Shown here: piece after piece, positions 1 to 6,555 of the stretch
Layout of the letters: each line of letters begins with the position of its first letter
Position numbering within the stretch: position 1 is the stretch's first letter
NCBI GenBank assembly: GCA_030145435.1
Contig: JAQYVQ010000653.1
Span: 1-9,572, forward strand
Direction: 5' to 3'
Source: Syntrophobacteria bacterium
GTDB taxonomy: Bacteria > Desulfobacterota > DSWW01
Length of the DNA: 9,572 nt
The notes under the pieces: generated by a model
What the model was told of the DNA's origin: nothing
Databases searched by the model: none
Seen by the model: the letters and a program-made list of their open reading frames with translations, nothing else
Made by a program: the position numbers and the translations under genes

Positions 1-56
1 AACAAGACCTCCGGGTTGGAAAGGCGTTCCACGATTTGGTTCCAGATCTGTTCCAT
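1..56 (-). CDS. 5' end of an unidentified minus-strand gene (partial)
   Basis: An ATG at 56 reading leftwards opens a frame that stays open to the window edge: 18 codons beginning MEQIWNQIVERLSNPEVL. A purine-rich AAGGGAAGGG lies directly upstream as a plausible ribosome binding site. It follows oadB on the same strand after a gap of about 78 bases, so it could be the next gene of that operon. Too little is visible to name a product. The weak point is that only 18 codons support it. Confidence 0.5.
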   Translation of the reverse strand, partial: MEQIWNQIVERLSNPEVL

Positions 57-134
57 CCCTTCCCTTTCTCTATCGAGCGACACCCGATTCGATGGGGACC
101 CTCCCCGTCAAGGGCGTCGGCCATCCTTCCTTGC

Positions 135-1259
135 CTATCTGAACATGGCGATCATGAGTCCCGCAGCGGCTGCGGTGCCGATGACACCGGCGACGTTCGG
201 GCCCATGGCATGCATAAGGAGGAAGTTTCTCGGATTCTCCTTCTTGCCCATGTCCTGGCAGACCCTGGAAGCCATGGGTACCGCGGACAGGCCCGCGGCT
301 CCGATGATCGGGTTCATCTTCTCCTCGATGAACAGGTTCATGAACTTGACCATCAGGACGCCCCCTGCCGTGCAGAGGATGAAGTCGAACATGCCGAAGC
401 CGAAGATGAGCAGGGACTTGGGGTTCAGGAAGTTCTCCGCATCCATCGTGGCGCCCACGGCGATCCCGAGGAAGATGGTCACGATGTTCATCAACTCTCC
501 CTGCGCCGTCTGGGAGAGCCTCCGCACCACGCCGGCCTCCCGCATGAAGTTCCCGAACATGAGCATGCCAAGGAGCGGGAGAATGTCCGGGATCATCAGG
601 CCGATCGCAATCGTCCCGATGATCGGGAAGAAGAGTTTTTCCCTGTGTGACACGTTGCGGAGTTGTTTCATCTCGATGACGCGTTCTTCTTTGGTGGTAA
701 GGGCTCGGACGATGGGGGGCAGGATCAGGGGGACCATGGCCATGTAGGAATAGGCCGCCAGTGCATTCGGGCCGATCAGCTGAGGGGCCAGTGCGTTTGT
801 CAGGTAGATCGTGGTCGGGCCATCGGCTCCGCCGATGATCGCCACGGAAGCGGCCTCCGGAAGGGTGAACCCGCACAGGTAGGTTCCCAGAAAAGTAACG
901 AAGACCCCGAGTTGTGCTCCTGCGCCGATGATCAAAGATTTCGGGTTCGCGAGCATGGGCCCGAAATCGGTCATGACCCCCAGGCCGAGAAAGATCACGC
1001 AGGGGATGACCTCCCACTCGACCCCGTAGTGGTGGAAGATCCAGAAGAGCTCGTGGTCGCCCATCAGCGGGGCGAGCGGCAGGTTTACCAGGAAGATCCC
1101 GAAGCCGATCGGAAGCAGGAGGAGGGGTTCGTACTTCTTCTTCACGGCAAGATACAGGAAGAAGAAGGCGACCGTCCACATCACTAGGTATCGCCAATCC
1201 AGGTGGATGATTCCCATCCGGTCAACAACGCTCGCCAACAGCTTCTCGAGTGCCTCCAT
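135..1259 (-). CDS. oadB: Sodium ion-translocating decarboxylase, beta subunit
   Basis: The 374-residue product is a very hydrophobic membrane protein of the OadB/GcdB/MmdB family. These beta subunits couple decarboxylation of a carboxybiotin carrier to sodium export across the inner membrane. Family hallmarks are visible. GGADGPT at residues 143-149 carries Asp146, the counterpart of the essential Asp203 of Klebsiella OadB. A YSYMAMVPL segment lies near 170-178. GAAGLSAVPMASRV near 320-333 holds the Ser region implicated in sodium binding. MGPNVAGVIGTAAAAG closes the C terminus. Length is slightly under the usual 375-430 residues but no conserved block is missing. The ATG at 1259 follows GTAGGGGG. 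The alpha (carboxyltransferase) and gamma subunits are not in the window, so the substrate (oxaloacetate, methylmalonyl-CoA or glutaconyl-CoA) cannot be assigned; the symbol is used at family level. Confidence 0.95.
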   Translation of the reverse strand: MEALEKLLASVVDRMGIIHLDWRYLVMWTVAFFFLYLAVKKKYEPLLLLPIGFGIFLVNLPLAPLMGDHELFWIFHHYGVEWEVIPCVIFLGLGVMTDFGPMLANPKSLIIGAGAQLGVFVTFLGTYLCGFTLPEAASVAIIGGADGPTTIYLTNALAPQLIGPNALAAYSYMAMVPLILPPIVRALTTKEERVIEMKQLRNVSHREKLFFPIIGTIAIGLMIPDILPLLGMLMFGNFMREAGVVRRLSQTAQGELMNIVTIFLGIAVGATMDAENFLNPKSLLIFGFGMFDFILCTAGGVLMVKFMNLFIEEKMNPIIGAAGLSAVPMASRVCQDMGKKENPRNFLLMHAMGPNVAGVIGTAAAAGLMIAMFR

Positions 1260-1275
1260 CGACCCCCTACCTTTC

Positions 1276-1337
1276 AGTTCCTTGAATCTTTACGGAACTA
1301 AGCCATGTATCATATATTCATGAAGAATTCAAGAAAA
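1276..1337 (-). promoter_or_regulatory. Candidate oadB promoter and small inverted repeat
   Basis: On the minus strand a good -10-like TATGAT (plus coordinates 1309-1314) lies upstream of oadB. The -35 at the ideal spacing is weak (TTTTCT); a TTGAAT is near but badly spaced. Between it and the start codon is a 6-bp inverted repeat, AGTTCC at 1276-1281 and GGAACT at 1294-1299, which could be an operator half-site pair or chance. Both calls rest on sequence alone. Confidence 0.3.
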
Positions 1338-1394
1338 GGGCCGGGCGACCTGCCGGGCGTTCCGAACGCTTTCAGGGCTTGTGTCCCCGGCCGG

Positions 1395-1423
1395 ATGACG
1401 AAAACGATTGCTTTGCGTAGAAT
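1395..1423 (+). promoter_or_regulatory. Candidate sigma70 promoter of the S1-domain gene
   Basis: ATGACG (1395-1400) and TAGAAT (1418-1423) are separated by 17 bases, matching four of six and five of six positions of the sigma70 consensus. The pair lies about 55 bases upstream of the S1 gene start codon on the correct strand. Confidence 0.45.
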
Positions 1424-1477
1424 ACCCTGTGGAACTTTTTCAGGGTCTCATTCATTGGAACAGATGAGGGAGAAGAG

Positions 1478-2962
1478 ATGTTCGACGACGAGAAAGAAGA
1501 GCAGGAGGCTACCTTCGCCGAGCTATTCGAGGCTGATCCGACCACGCCGGAAAAGGACTTTCGGCTCGGAGATACGGTTTCGGGCAGTGTCGTCAAGATC
1601 AGCGGAGAAAGCATCTTCATCGAACTGGGCGGCAAGAGTGAAGGGGTGGCCGAGGCGGCGGAATTCCTCGATAAGGAAGGGAACCTGACGGTGAGTATCG
1701 GCGACCAGCTGGAGTTGAAGGTCGCCTCGATCGCGGACGTGATTACGCTGAGCAAAGCGCTCAAGGTGAGAGGCCCTGATGCCCTGGAAGTGCTCCGGGA
1801 CGCGCGGTCAAGCATGCTGCCCGTGGAGGGCCGTGTGTCGGCGGTGACGAAGGGCGGGCTGGAGGTGACCATCTCGGGCGTGCGGGCTTTCTGTCCGATC
1901 AGCCAGGTCGATCTGGGGTACTGCGAGAATCCGGAAGAACACGTCGGTGCCAAGTACAATTTCAGGATCATAGAGTTCAAGGAGGGGGGCAAGAACATCG
2001 TGGTCTCCCGGAGGGCCGTTCTCGAGGAGGAGAGGGAGCAAATCGCGAGGGAGACCCTGGCGAATGTCAGGCCGGGCGTCGAACTGGAGGGCGAAATCAC
2101 TCGTATCGCCGACTTCGGGGCCTTCGTCGACATCGGTGGGGTGGACGGGATGGTGCACATCTCGGAGATGGCCCATCACCGACTTCGTCACCCTTCGGAG
2201 CTCGTAGAGGTGGGGCAGAGGGTAAAGGTCGTTGTCACCGAGTTCGAGCCCCGGACCGACGGCCGCCAACGGATTGCGCTTTCCATGAAGGCTCTCGAGC
2301 CGACGCCCTGGGAGAAGGGGTTGGGGATCATGGAGGGACAGGTAGTGAGCGGTAAGGTGACGCGTCTGATGGACTTCGGGGCCTTTGTGGAGGTTATGCC
2401 CGGGGTGGAAGGCCTGGTGCACGTGTCGGAGATATCCTATGAGAGGATTGCCCATCCGCGCCGTGCATTGCAGGAGGGGCAGGATGTCGAGGTGATGATC
2501 CTGGGGATCGACCATCAACGGAAACGCATTTCCCTTTCCATCAAGGAAGCGAAGGGAGCCCAGACGGGTGATGCCGCGGGGCTCCGGGAGGAGGGGGAAT
2601 CCCCGGGTCTAGAAGTGGGTGCACAGTTCGACGGAGTCGTGGAGAAGGTCATGTCCGGCGGACTCCTGGTCCGCTTGCCGGCCGCAGGTCTCGGCATACG
2701 GGGCTTTCTCCCGCAGGAAGAGCTTGTCCAGGCAGGGAAGGCGGATCTCAAGAAGAGATTCCGTTTGGGCAAGGAGCTGTCGGTGGAGGTCGTTTCGATC
2801 GCAGAGGACGGGAAGATTCGTTTGTCCCAGAAGGCGGCAACCGAGCGGGAGGAACGGAAGGACTATCGCAAGTTCGTGGATCAGGGCGACAAGAAGTCCT
2901 CCAAACTGGCCACCTTCGGCGACCTGTTCAAAGACCTCAAACTCCCCACGAAGAAGGAGTAA
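1478..2962 (+). CDS. Ribosomal protein S1-like, five-S1-domain RNA-binding protein
   Basis: The 494-residue protein is built from S1-type OB folds, at about 30-95, 115-180, 200-272, 285-357 and 380-452. Domains 3 and 4 are the most canonical, with ADFGAFVDIGGVDGMVHISE and MDFGAFVEVMPGVEGLVHVSE (the second split across 298-319). Domain 2 contains the RAFCPISQVDL signature typical of S1-like proteins. Such proteins bind mRNA at the ribosome and assist initiation. E. coli S1 has six domains and about 557 residues, so this looks like a lineage-specific S1 or S1 paralogue; I therefore give no symbol. The ATG at 1478 follows AGGGAG at good spacing. Both termini carry a similar short motif, ATFAELF at 11-17 and ATFGDLF at 478-484. 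It is convergent with the purF-like gene. Confidence 0.92.
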   Translation: MFDDEKEEQEATFAELFEADPTTPEKDFRLGDTVSGSVVKISGESIFIELGGKSEGVAEAAEFLDKEGNLTVSIGDQLELKVASIADVITLSKALKVRGPDALEVLRDARSSMLPVEGRVSAVTKGGLEVTISGVRAFCPISQVDLGYCENPEEHVGAKYNFRIIEFKEGGKNIVVSRRAVLEEEREQIARETLANVRPGVELEGEITRIADFGAFVDIGGVDGMVHISEMAHHRLRHPSELVEVGQRVKVVVTEFEPRTDGRQRIALSMKALEPTPWEKGLGIMEGQVVSGKVTRLMDFGAFVEVMPGVEGLVHVSEISYERIAHPRRALQEGQDVEVMILGIDHQRKRISLSIKEAKGAQTGDAAGLREEGESPGLEVGAQFDGVVEKVMSGGLLVRLPAAGLGIRGFLPQEELVQAGKADLKKRFRLGKELSVEVVSIAEDGKIRLSQKAATEREERKDYRKFVDQGDKKSSKLATFGDLFKDLKLPTKKE

Positions 2963-2987
2963 GGGGCGGGGATGAGCGGTGGGGCTC

Positions 2988-3111
2988 CGTGCCCGATTTG
3001 TGGCTATTAGCTATTAGCCTTTAGCTATTAGCCCACCCCGCCCCTGTTTCCCGCGTGCATCCGGTTGGGGGCGGCTGGGAGCTAACGGCTAAGAGCTAAC
3101 GGCTAACAGCC
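2988..3111 (+). repeat. Heptad-built palindromic intergenic repeat, copy 1
   Basis: This 124-bp element fills most of the gap between the convergent S1 and purF-like genes. It opens with CGTGCCCGATTTGTGG. A left arm of four 7-bp units follows at 3003-3030 (GCTATTA, GCTATTA, GCCTTTA, GCTATTA). Then come a C-rich stem side, a central CGCGTGCATC, a G-rich stem side, and a right arm of four 7-bp units at 3081-3108 (GCTAACG, GCTAAGA, GCTAACG, GCTAACA). The right arm is roughly the reverse complement of the left, so the whole can fold into a long imperfect hairpin. A related copy lies inverted at 5054-5162. Its position between convergent genes could let it act in transcript termination or 3'-end protection, but no T-tract follows. 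Confidence 0.9.
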
Positions 3112-3161
3112 AAGATTAACAAGAACGACACGGACTCAAGCAGTACGAAACAGTCTCCCCG

Positions 3162-4553
3162 CTAGCTTCTTCCATTCCAGCAATACAAACAAAGCCTTTC
3201 CCGTGGCAGGCCGATGGCCTCGACCATGTCGTCCAGGCCCTGGTAACGGAGTGTTGTCACGTTGAGATCCCGCTGTATCCAGTCCACCATGGCCCGATAC
3301 TGGGGGCTGGATTCATCGAGATAGGCCTGCACCTCTTCGATGTCCCGGCCCTCCAGGGCGGCAATCGCCTTTCGGGCGGCCAACTCGGCGATATGGCGGG
3401 TGGAAAGGAGGAACTTGCAGGGGAACATCAGAGGGGGGCAGGCGGGGCGTATGTGGATTTCCCTTGCGCCGTTTTCCCAGAGCTTCTGTACCGTGAGGTT
3501 CTTGAGTTGGGTGCCGCGCACGATGGAATCCTCACAGAGAACGATTCGCTTATCCTGGATGACTTCCCGTACCGGGATGAGCTTCATTTCCGCCACCAGA
3601 TCCCGGATCTCCTGGGATGGGGGCGTGTAGCTCCGTCCGTAGCCCGGCGTATACTTCACGAGGGCCCTGCGGTATGGAATCCCGGCCTCCATGGCGTACC
3701 CGATCGCATGGCCCGTGCCCGAGTCGGGGACACCGGCGGCAAAGTCCGCCTCGACCGAATCGGACCGAGCAAGGGATCTCCCGCATCGCTCGCGCACAGC
3801 CTCTACCGAGATGTCGTTGTAACGGGAGGCGGGGTACCCGGTGTAGATCCAGAGAAAGGCGCAGATCTGCTCTCTCTCGAATCCGTTTCGCATCTTCTCT
3901 ACGCTGTCCGGCTCGATGCGCAGGATCTCCCCGGGCGCAAGATCCCTTTCGATCCGGAAGCCCATGTTGCTGAAGGAGCAACTCTCACTCGCCACCCCCC
4001 AGTCTCCTCCTCGCTTGCCCAGTATGAGAGGAGAACGCCCCAGGTTGTCTCGTGCGGCGTAGAGGCTGTTTTGCGTCACGAGCAGGAGCGAACAGGAACC
4101 CTTGATCCGCTCCAAAGCCCGCTCGATTCCGTCTACGGGATCCTTTCCCCTGGCGATCAGACGAGCCACGATCTCGGTCCGATTGATCCCTGCCTCGGAG
4201 ATCTCGGAAAAAGCGGTGCCCTGGCTGTGGAGTTCTCTAACGAGGTCCTCGGCGTTCAGTATCCGGCCCATCGTGGCTACGGCAAACTCCCCGAAATGGG
4301 TGGAAATCAGGATGGGCTGGGGATCGAAATCGCTGATGACGCCGATGCCGATCCTTCCGGTCATGGATTTGTATTCGTTGGCGAACTTGGACTTGAATTG
4401 CGCCAGGCGAATGTCCCGGATGCGGCGGTGGATCCGGTTGCCCACCACGACGAGGCCGGCCATTTCGGTTCCCATGTGCGAATGGTAGTCGGTTCCGTAG
4501 AACAATGTTTCGGAGCAATTGCCGGTGGAGACGATTCCAAAGAGGCCGCTCAT
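3162..4553 (-). CDS. PurF-like amidophosphoribosyltransferase lacking glutaminase catalytic residues
   Basis: The 463-residue product aligns by eye over the full length of glutamine PRPP amidotransferase, which makes phosphoribosylamine in the first step of purine synthesis. The phosphoribosyltransferase half looks intact: the PRPP loop IVLCEDSIVRGTQ at 337-349, PDSGTGHAIGYA at 276-287 and YTPGYGRSYT at 301-310. Cys231, Cys379, Cys455 and Cys458 sit where the 4Fe-4S ligands of Bacillus PurF are found. The N-terminal glutaminase half is altered. Residue 2 is Ser, not the Cys nucleophile (MSGLFGI). The QHRGQESAG-like block reads SHMGTEMAG. The usual HNG reads TMG near 94-96. The Asp before TE is Arg125. 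It may use free ammonia, receive it from a partner, or have a different role; I recall similar Cys-less homologues in other anaerobes. A weak GAGGG precedes the start. It follows the glutaredoxin-like gene by 90 bases. Confidence 0.88.
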   Translation of the reverse strand: MSGLFGIVSTGNCSETLFYGTDYHSHMGTEMAGLVVVGNRIHRRIRDIRLAQFKSKFANEYKSMTGRIGIGVISDFDPQPILISTHFGEFAVATMGRILNAEDLVRELHSQGTAFSEISEAGINRTEIVARLIARGKDPVDGIERALERIKGSCSLLLVTQNSLYAARDNLGRSPLILGKRGGDWGVASESCSFSNMGFRIERDLAPGEILRIEPDSVEKMRNGFEREQICAFLWIYTGYPASRYNDISVEAVRERCGRSLARSDSVEADFAAGVPDSGTGHAIGYAMEAGIPYRRALVKYTPGYGRSYTPPSQEIRDLVAEMKLIPVREVIQDKRIVLCEDSIVRGTQLKNLTVQKLWENGAREIHIRPACPPLMFPCKFLLSTRHIAELAARKAIAALEGRDIEEVQAYLDESSPQYRAMVDWIQRDLNVTTLRYQGLDDMVEAIGLPRERLCLYCWNGRS

Positions 4554-4643
4554 CGGATTAGGATCCCTCTTGTACCTGTTTGAGATTTACGTTTCGTCTG
4601 GGAGCGCGACACGACCACAGACTCCTTCAAAATTCCCTGCTGT

Positions 4644-4958
4644 CTACCCGCCGAAGGTTTGGTAGAGATACTGCTTTATGTCTTCGGATTCGTGCATGGG
4701 CTCCCCGTCGATGACCAGGCAGGGGACCTGCGTCTTTCCGGTCAACCCGACAAGTGCCTCCTTCTCCTTCGGGTCGTTGCGAGCATCACGGAAGACCATC
4801 TTGTCCTTGAGGCTCAGGTCGTCGATGGCCCCGAGGACCTTACGGCAGTAAGGACAGTCAGGGAAGAAATACAACTCCAGGCGACCCGGCTTGGGGGGCG
4901 ATCCGAGATCGGACCCGTTCCCGGAAGACCCCTGTTTTTGATTCATTTTTGGGCACAT
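4644..4958 (-). CDS. Glutaredoxin-like thiol-disulfide protein
   Basis: The product is about 104 residues from the chosen start. A single thioredoxin fold is recognisable: first strand LELYFF, active-site CPYC directly after it (residues 35-38), the cis-proline loop TQVPCLVIDG and a closing SEDIKQYLYQTF helix. This is the layout of glutaredoxins and of GST N-terminal domains, which reduce disulfides or glutathione mixed disulfides in the cytoplasm. The first 25 or so residues are Gly/Ser/Pro-rich and look disordered. The start is uncertain. An ATG at 4979 has no Shine-Dalgarno. The ATG at 4958 is preceded by GGTGGAGG, though 11 bases away. Another ATG lies at 4946. It precedes the purF-like gene on the same strand with a 90-base gap, so the two may share a transcript; a redox partner to an Fe-S protein is possible but unproven. 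Confidence 0.85.
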   Translation of the reverse strand: MCPKMNQKQGSSGNGSDLGSPPKPGRLELYFFPDCPYCRKVLGAIDDLSLKDKMVFRDARNDPKEKEALVGLTGKTQVPCLVIDGEPMHESEDIKQYLYQTFGG

Positions 4959-5004
4959 AGCTTCGATATCCTCCACCATCTGTTTCTAATGTTTCGATGC
5001 TTGA

Positions 5005-5033
5005 GACTTACCGTACGATCGAGCCTTTGTCAA
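5005..5033 (-). promoter_or_regulatory. Possible grx promoter
   Basis: On the minus strand a perfect -35 hexamer TTGACA (plus coordinates 5028-5033) is followed after 17 bases by TAAGTC (5005-5010), a poor -10. The position about 30-50 bases upstream of the glutaredoxin-like start is right, but the weak -10 keeps confidence low. Confidence 0.3.
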
Positions 5034-5053
5034 TGAAGTGCTTTGTTCTTAAT

Positions 5054-5162
5054 GGCTGTTAGCAATTGGCTATTAGCTTTAGCTCCCAACCACTCCCCCC
5101 GGCGCGATGCACGCGAAAAGGGGGGTGGTGGGCTAATAGCGAATAGCCACAAATCGGGCACG
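5054..5162 (-). repeat. Heptad-built palindromic intergenic repeat, copy 2 (inverted)
   Basis: Read on the minus strand, this 109-bp element matches copy 1 (2988-3111) from end to end. It has the same opening CGTGCCCGATTTGTGG, the same central CGCGTGCATC and the same closing GCTAACAGCC. The left arm has two 7-bp units (GCTATTC, GCTATTA) rather than four, a difference of exactly 14 bases. The C-rich and G-rich stem sides differ from copy 1 on both sides together (CCACCACCCCCC with GGGGGGAGTGG), so the stem is kept. It lies upstream of the glutaredoxin-like gene. Confidence 0.88.
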
Positions 5163-5180
5163 GGCACGCACACGGGCACG
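5156..5180. repeat. Short GGGCAC hexamer tract
   Basis: Adjoining the outer end of repeat copy 2 are three GGGCAC units and one degenerate GCACAC unit. Copy 1 has only one such unit (GTGCCC on its strand) at the matching end, so the number of hexamers differs between copies. Confidence 0.6.
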
Positions 5181-5242
5181 AAACCAAAGGATATTGGAGA
5201 CGGAAATCGTCGCCAACAGGGTGGTGAGGCGTGGGGCATCCG

Positions 5243-5413
5243 GTGCTATCTCCCTGTTCCGATTTGATTTGTGCAGGGTGACTGGTGGAGGCTTCCCGAG
5301 TCCCCTCGGACGGACCCAAGCGTACGCCTCCGGCGCTCCTCTGCGGGGGACGAGGGACTATGTTGCCGGAACATGGAAGCCAAGCAAATCAAATCGGAAT
5401 AGGGGGATAGCAC
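5243..5413. mobile_element. MITE-like element with 29-bp terminal inverted repeats
   Basis: Bases 5243-5271 and 5385-5413 are inverted repeats matching at 27 of 29 positions and enclosing 113 bases. Inside are further nested arms: GGCTTCC at 5290-5296 with GGAAGCC at 5375-5381, and AGTCCCCTCG at 5299-5308 with CGAGGGACT at 5351-5359 (one bulge). A GCGTACGC palindrome sits at 5320-5327. The element can thus fold back over most of its length. It has no coding capacity of note. Size, terminal repeats and intergenic site fit a non-autonomous miniature element or a large extragenic palindrome. No clear target duplication flanks it, and no transposase is in the window. Confidence 0.65.
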
Positions 5414-5415
5414 AG

Positions 5416-5436
5416 AAAAAACCCCGGCATCCGGGG
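5416..5436 (-). terminator. Rho-independent terminator of the parB-like operon
   Basis: On the minus strand, CCCCGG, the triloop ATG and CCGGGG form a 6-bp GC-only stem (plus coordinates 5422-5436), followed by six T residues (5416-5421). This is a standard intrinsic terminator. It lies about 110 bases past the parB-like stop codon and immediately next to the right arm of the MITE-like element. Confidence 0.8.
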
Positions 5437-5544
5437 GGATGGATACCAGGGTTTGTAGTAACGTAGAGGAGACACTTATCTTTCGACTGATCTCTCTCCG
5501 TTAATAGAGTAGACGCAAGAGCGGCCAAGAAAGTTTCAGTGCAC

Positions 5545-6552
5545 TCATCTTTTTTTGGGGAGATCCTCCGAGTCTACGGACAGGGCGCGATAGAGTCTTT
5601 CGATCTTTCCCTCACGGATTGCCTCGGACAGGGTTGCGAGCCTCTGCCTGAACTCGGGTTCAGAGGCGGCCCGGATTTGAACCTTGATCTGCGTGGTCTC
5701 GAATGTCGGATCGTGGGACACCTGGATGTCTTCTTCCTGAGCGCTGAGCTGAGACCGGGCCGATGCAAACCGAGCCTTCCAGGACTCCAGAAGCGGGTGC
5801 CTCCGCTTGTTCAGCACCGATAAGAGCAGCTGGGCCTTCTGGCGAGGGTCTGTCGTCTCGTTCAGGACCTGCCGGATCGCCTCCTCGTCGATGAGTTCCG
5901 CCTCGTCTCTTCCCTCCCTCCCGGCTGCCTCCCTGATCCACTCGGCCGCCTTCCGGGCCTCCTGAGAGGTGAGCCTGCATTCGGTCACGATTCGAAAAAA
6001 CCCCCTGTGTGCCCCCTCCGGGAGCCCTCTCAGAAGCAGGGCTTGCGCAAGAGTCAGCTCACCTCGGGCCACGCCCTCCAGGATCGGTCCGGGCAGGGAG
6101 AGGAGGAAACGATAGGGCTCGAGGGCCTTGGCCTCCCGGGGCACTCGGAGGTTCTTGCCGAGCGCGTCGGTCAACCCAGGAAGAAGATGATGAAAGCGGT
6201 CCTTCAATCGTGTGAAAAGAAGGGCCTTCTCCACCTCATTGAAGCCCCGATGCCACCGGTTCTCCAGGATGCTTCGTGAAAGACAGTCGGCATCTGTCAT
6301 TTCCCTGTCTGAGGCGACAAAGGCATCGACGGATTCCCACCCGAGGCGCCGGAGAACCTGGATACGCGACCAGCCGCAGACGACTCGACAGACTCCCCTT
6401 TCGTTCTCCTGCAGGACAGGCGCCACGAGAAGGCCTGCCCTCTCGATCGAGGAGGCAAGCTCGGTCAGGTCGGGCCGGCAGGTGAAAACATACAGCTCTG
6501 CATCGGCGCCTTCTTGAAGGATCCTGTCCAGTTCAATCCGCTTGTACTCCAT
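5545..6552 (-). CDS. ParB-like N-terminal domain protein
   Basis: The 335-residue protein shows a ParB/Srx-type N-terminal domain at about 25-105. DLTELASSIERAGLLVAPVL leads into CGWSRIQVLRRLGW at 59-72, which occupies the place of the GERRxRA nucleotide-binding motif, and then SILENRWHRGFNEVEKALLF at 94-113 (the ParB ENxxR box). A degenerate helix-turn-helix region follows (LGKNLRVPREAKALEPYRFLL near 131-151, then GELTLAQALLLRGLP). The C-terminal half is helical, charged and unrecognised. Chromosomal ParB binds parS DNA and, in many cases, CTP. Here GERR has become GWSR, no parA is adjacent and no parS-like site was noticed, so a specialised DNA-binding or nucleotide-dependent role is more likely than segregation. 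The start lies three bases after the preceding stop codon, with GAGG nine bases upstream, so it is the last gene of an operon ended by the terminator at 5416-5436. Confidence 0.82.
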   Translation of the reverse strand: MEYKRIELDRILQEGADAELYVFTCRPDLTELASSIERAGLLVAPVLQENERGVCRVVCGWSRIQVLRRLGWESVDAFVASDREMTDADCLSRSILENRWHRGFNEVEKALLFTRLKDRFHHLLPGLTDALGKNLRVPREAKALEPYRFLLSLPGPILEGVARGELTLAQALLLRGLPEGAHRGFFRIVTECRLTSQEARKAAEWIREAAGREGRDEAELIDEEAIRQVLNETTDPRQKAQLLLSVLNKRRHPLLESWKARFASARSQLSAQEEDIQVSHDPTFETTQIKVQIRAASEPEFRQRLATLSEAIREGKIERLYRALSVDSEDLPKKR

Positions 6553-6555
6553 GGC

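Larger units (their letters stand above)
4980..5544. other. Gene-free region rich in repeats
   Basis: No convincing gene lies between the glutaredoxin-like gene and the end of the parB-like gene. Open frames here are short, run through repeats and have no family resemblance. The region holds a possible grx promoter, the second palindromic repeat, a short GGGCAC hexamer tract, a MITE-like element and the parB-like operon terminator. I see nothing recognisable in 5439-5544. Confidence 0.8.

Noticed and set aside
70..1197. 375-codon minus-strand open frame overlapping oadB
   Set aside because: It is an out-of-frame shadow of oadB: low-complexity Arg/Gly/Pro-rich translation, no family resemblance, while the overlapping frame is an unmistakable decarboxylase beta subunit.
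3003..3108. Regular short repeats that might suggest a CRISPR array
   Set aside because: Units are 7 bp with no spacers; this is a palindromic heptad repeat, not a CRISPR.
3393..4583. 396-codon plus-strand open frame antisense to the purF-like gene
   Set aside because: High GC leaves the antisense frame open; the translation has no recognisable domain, whereas the opposite strand encodes a full PurF-like protein.
5235..5433. GGCATCCG on both sides of the MITE-like element as a possible target duplication
   Set aside because: It abuts the left arm but is 12 bases from the right arm and forms part of the terminator stem, so it is not a direct flanking duplication.
5043..5466. Short open frames in the gene-free stretch (74-90 codons)
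   Set aside because: They run through palindromic repeats and the MITE-like element, lack ribosome binding sites and resemble no family.
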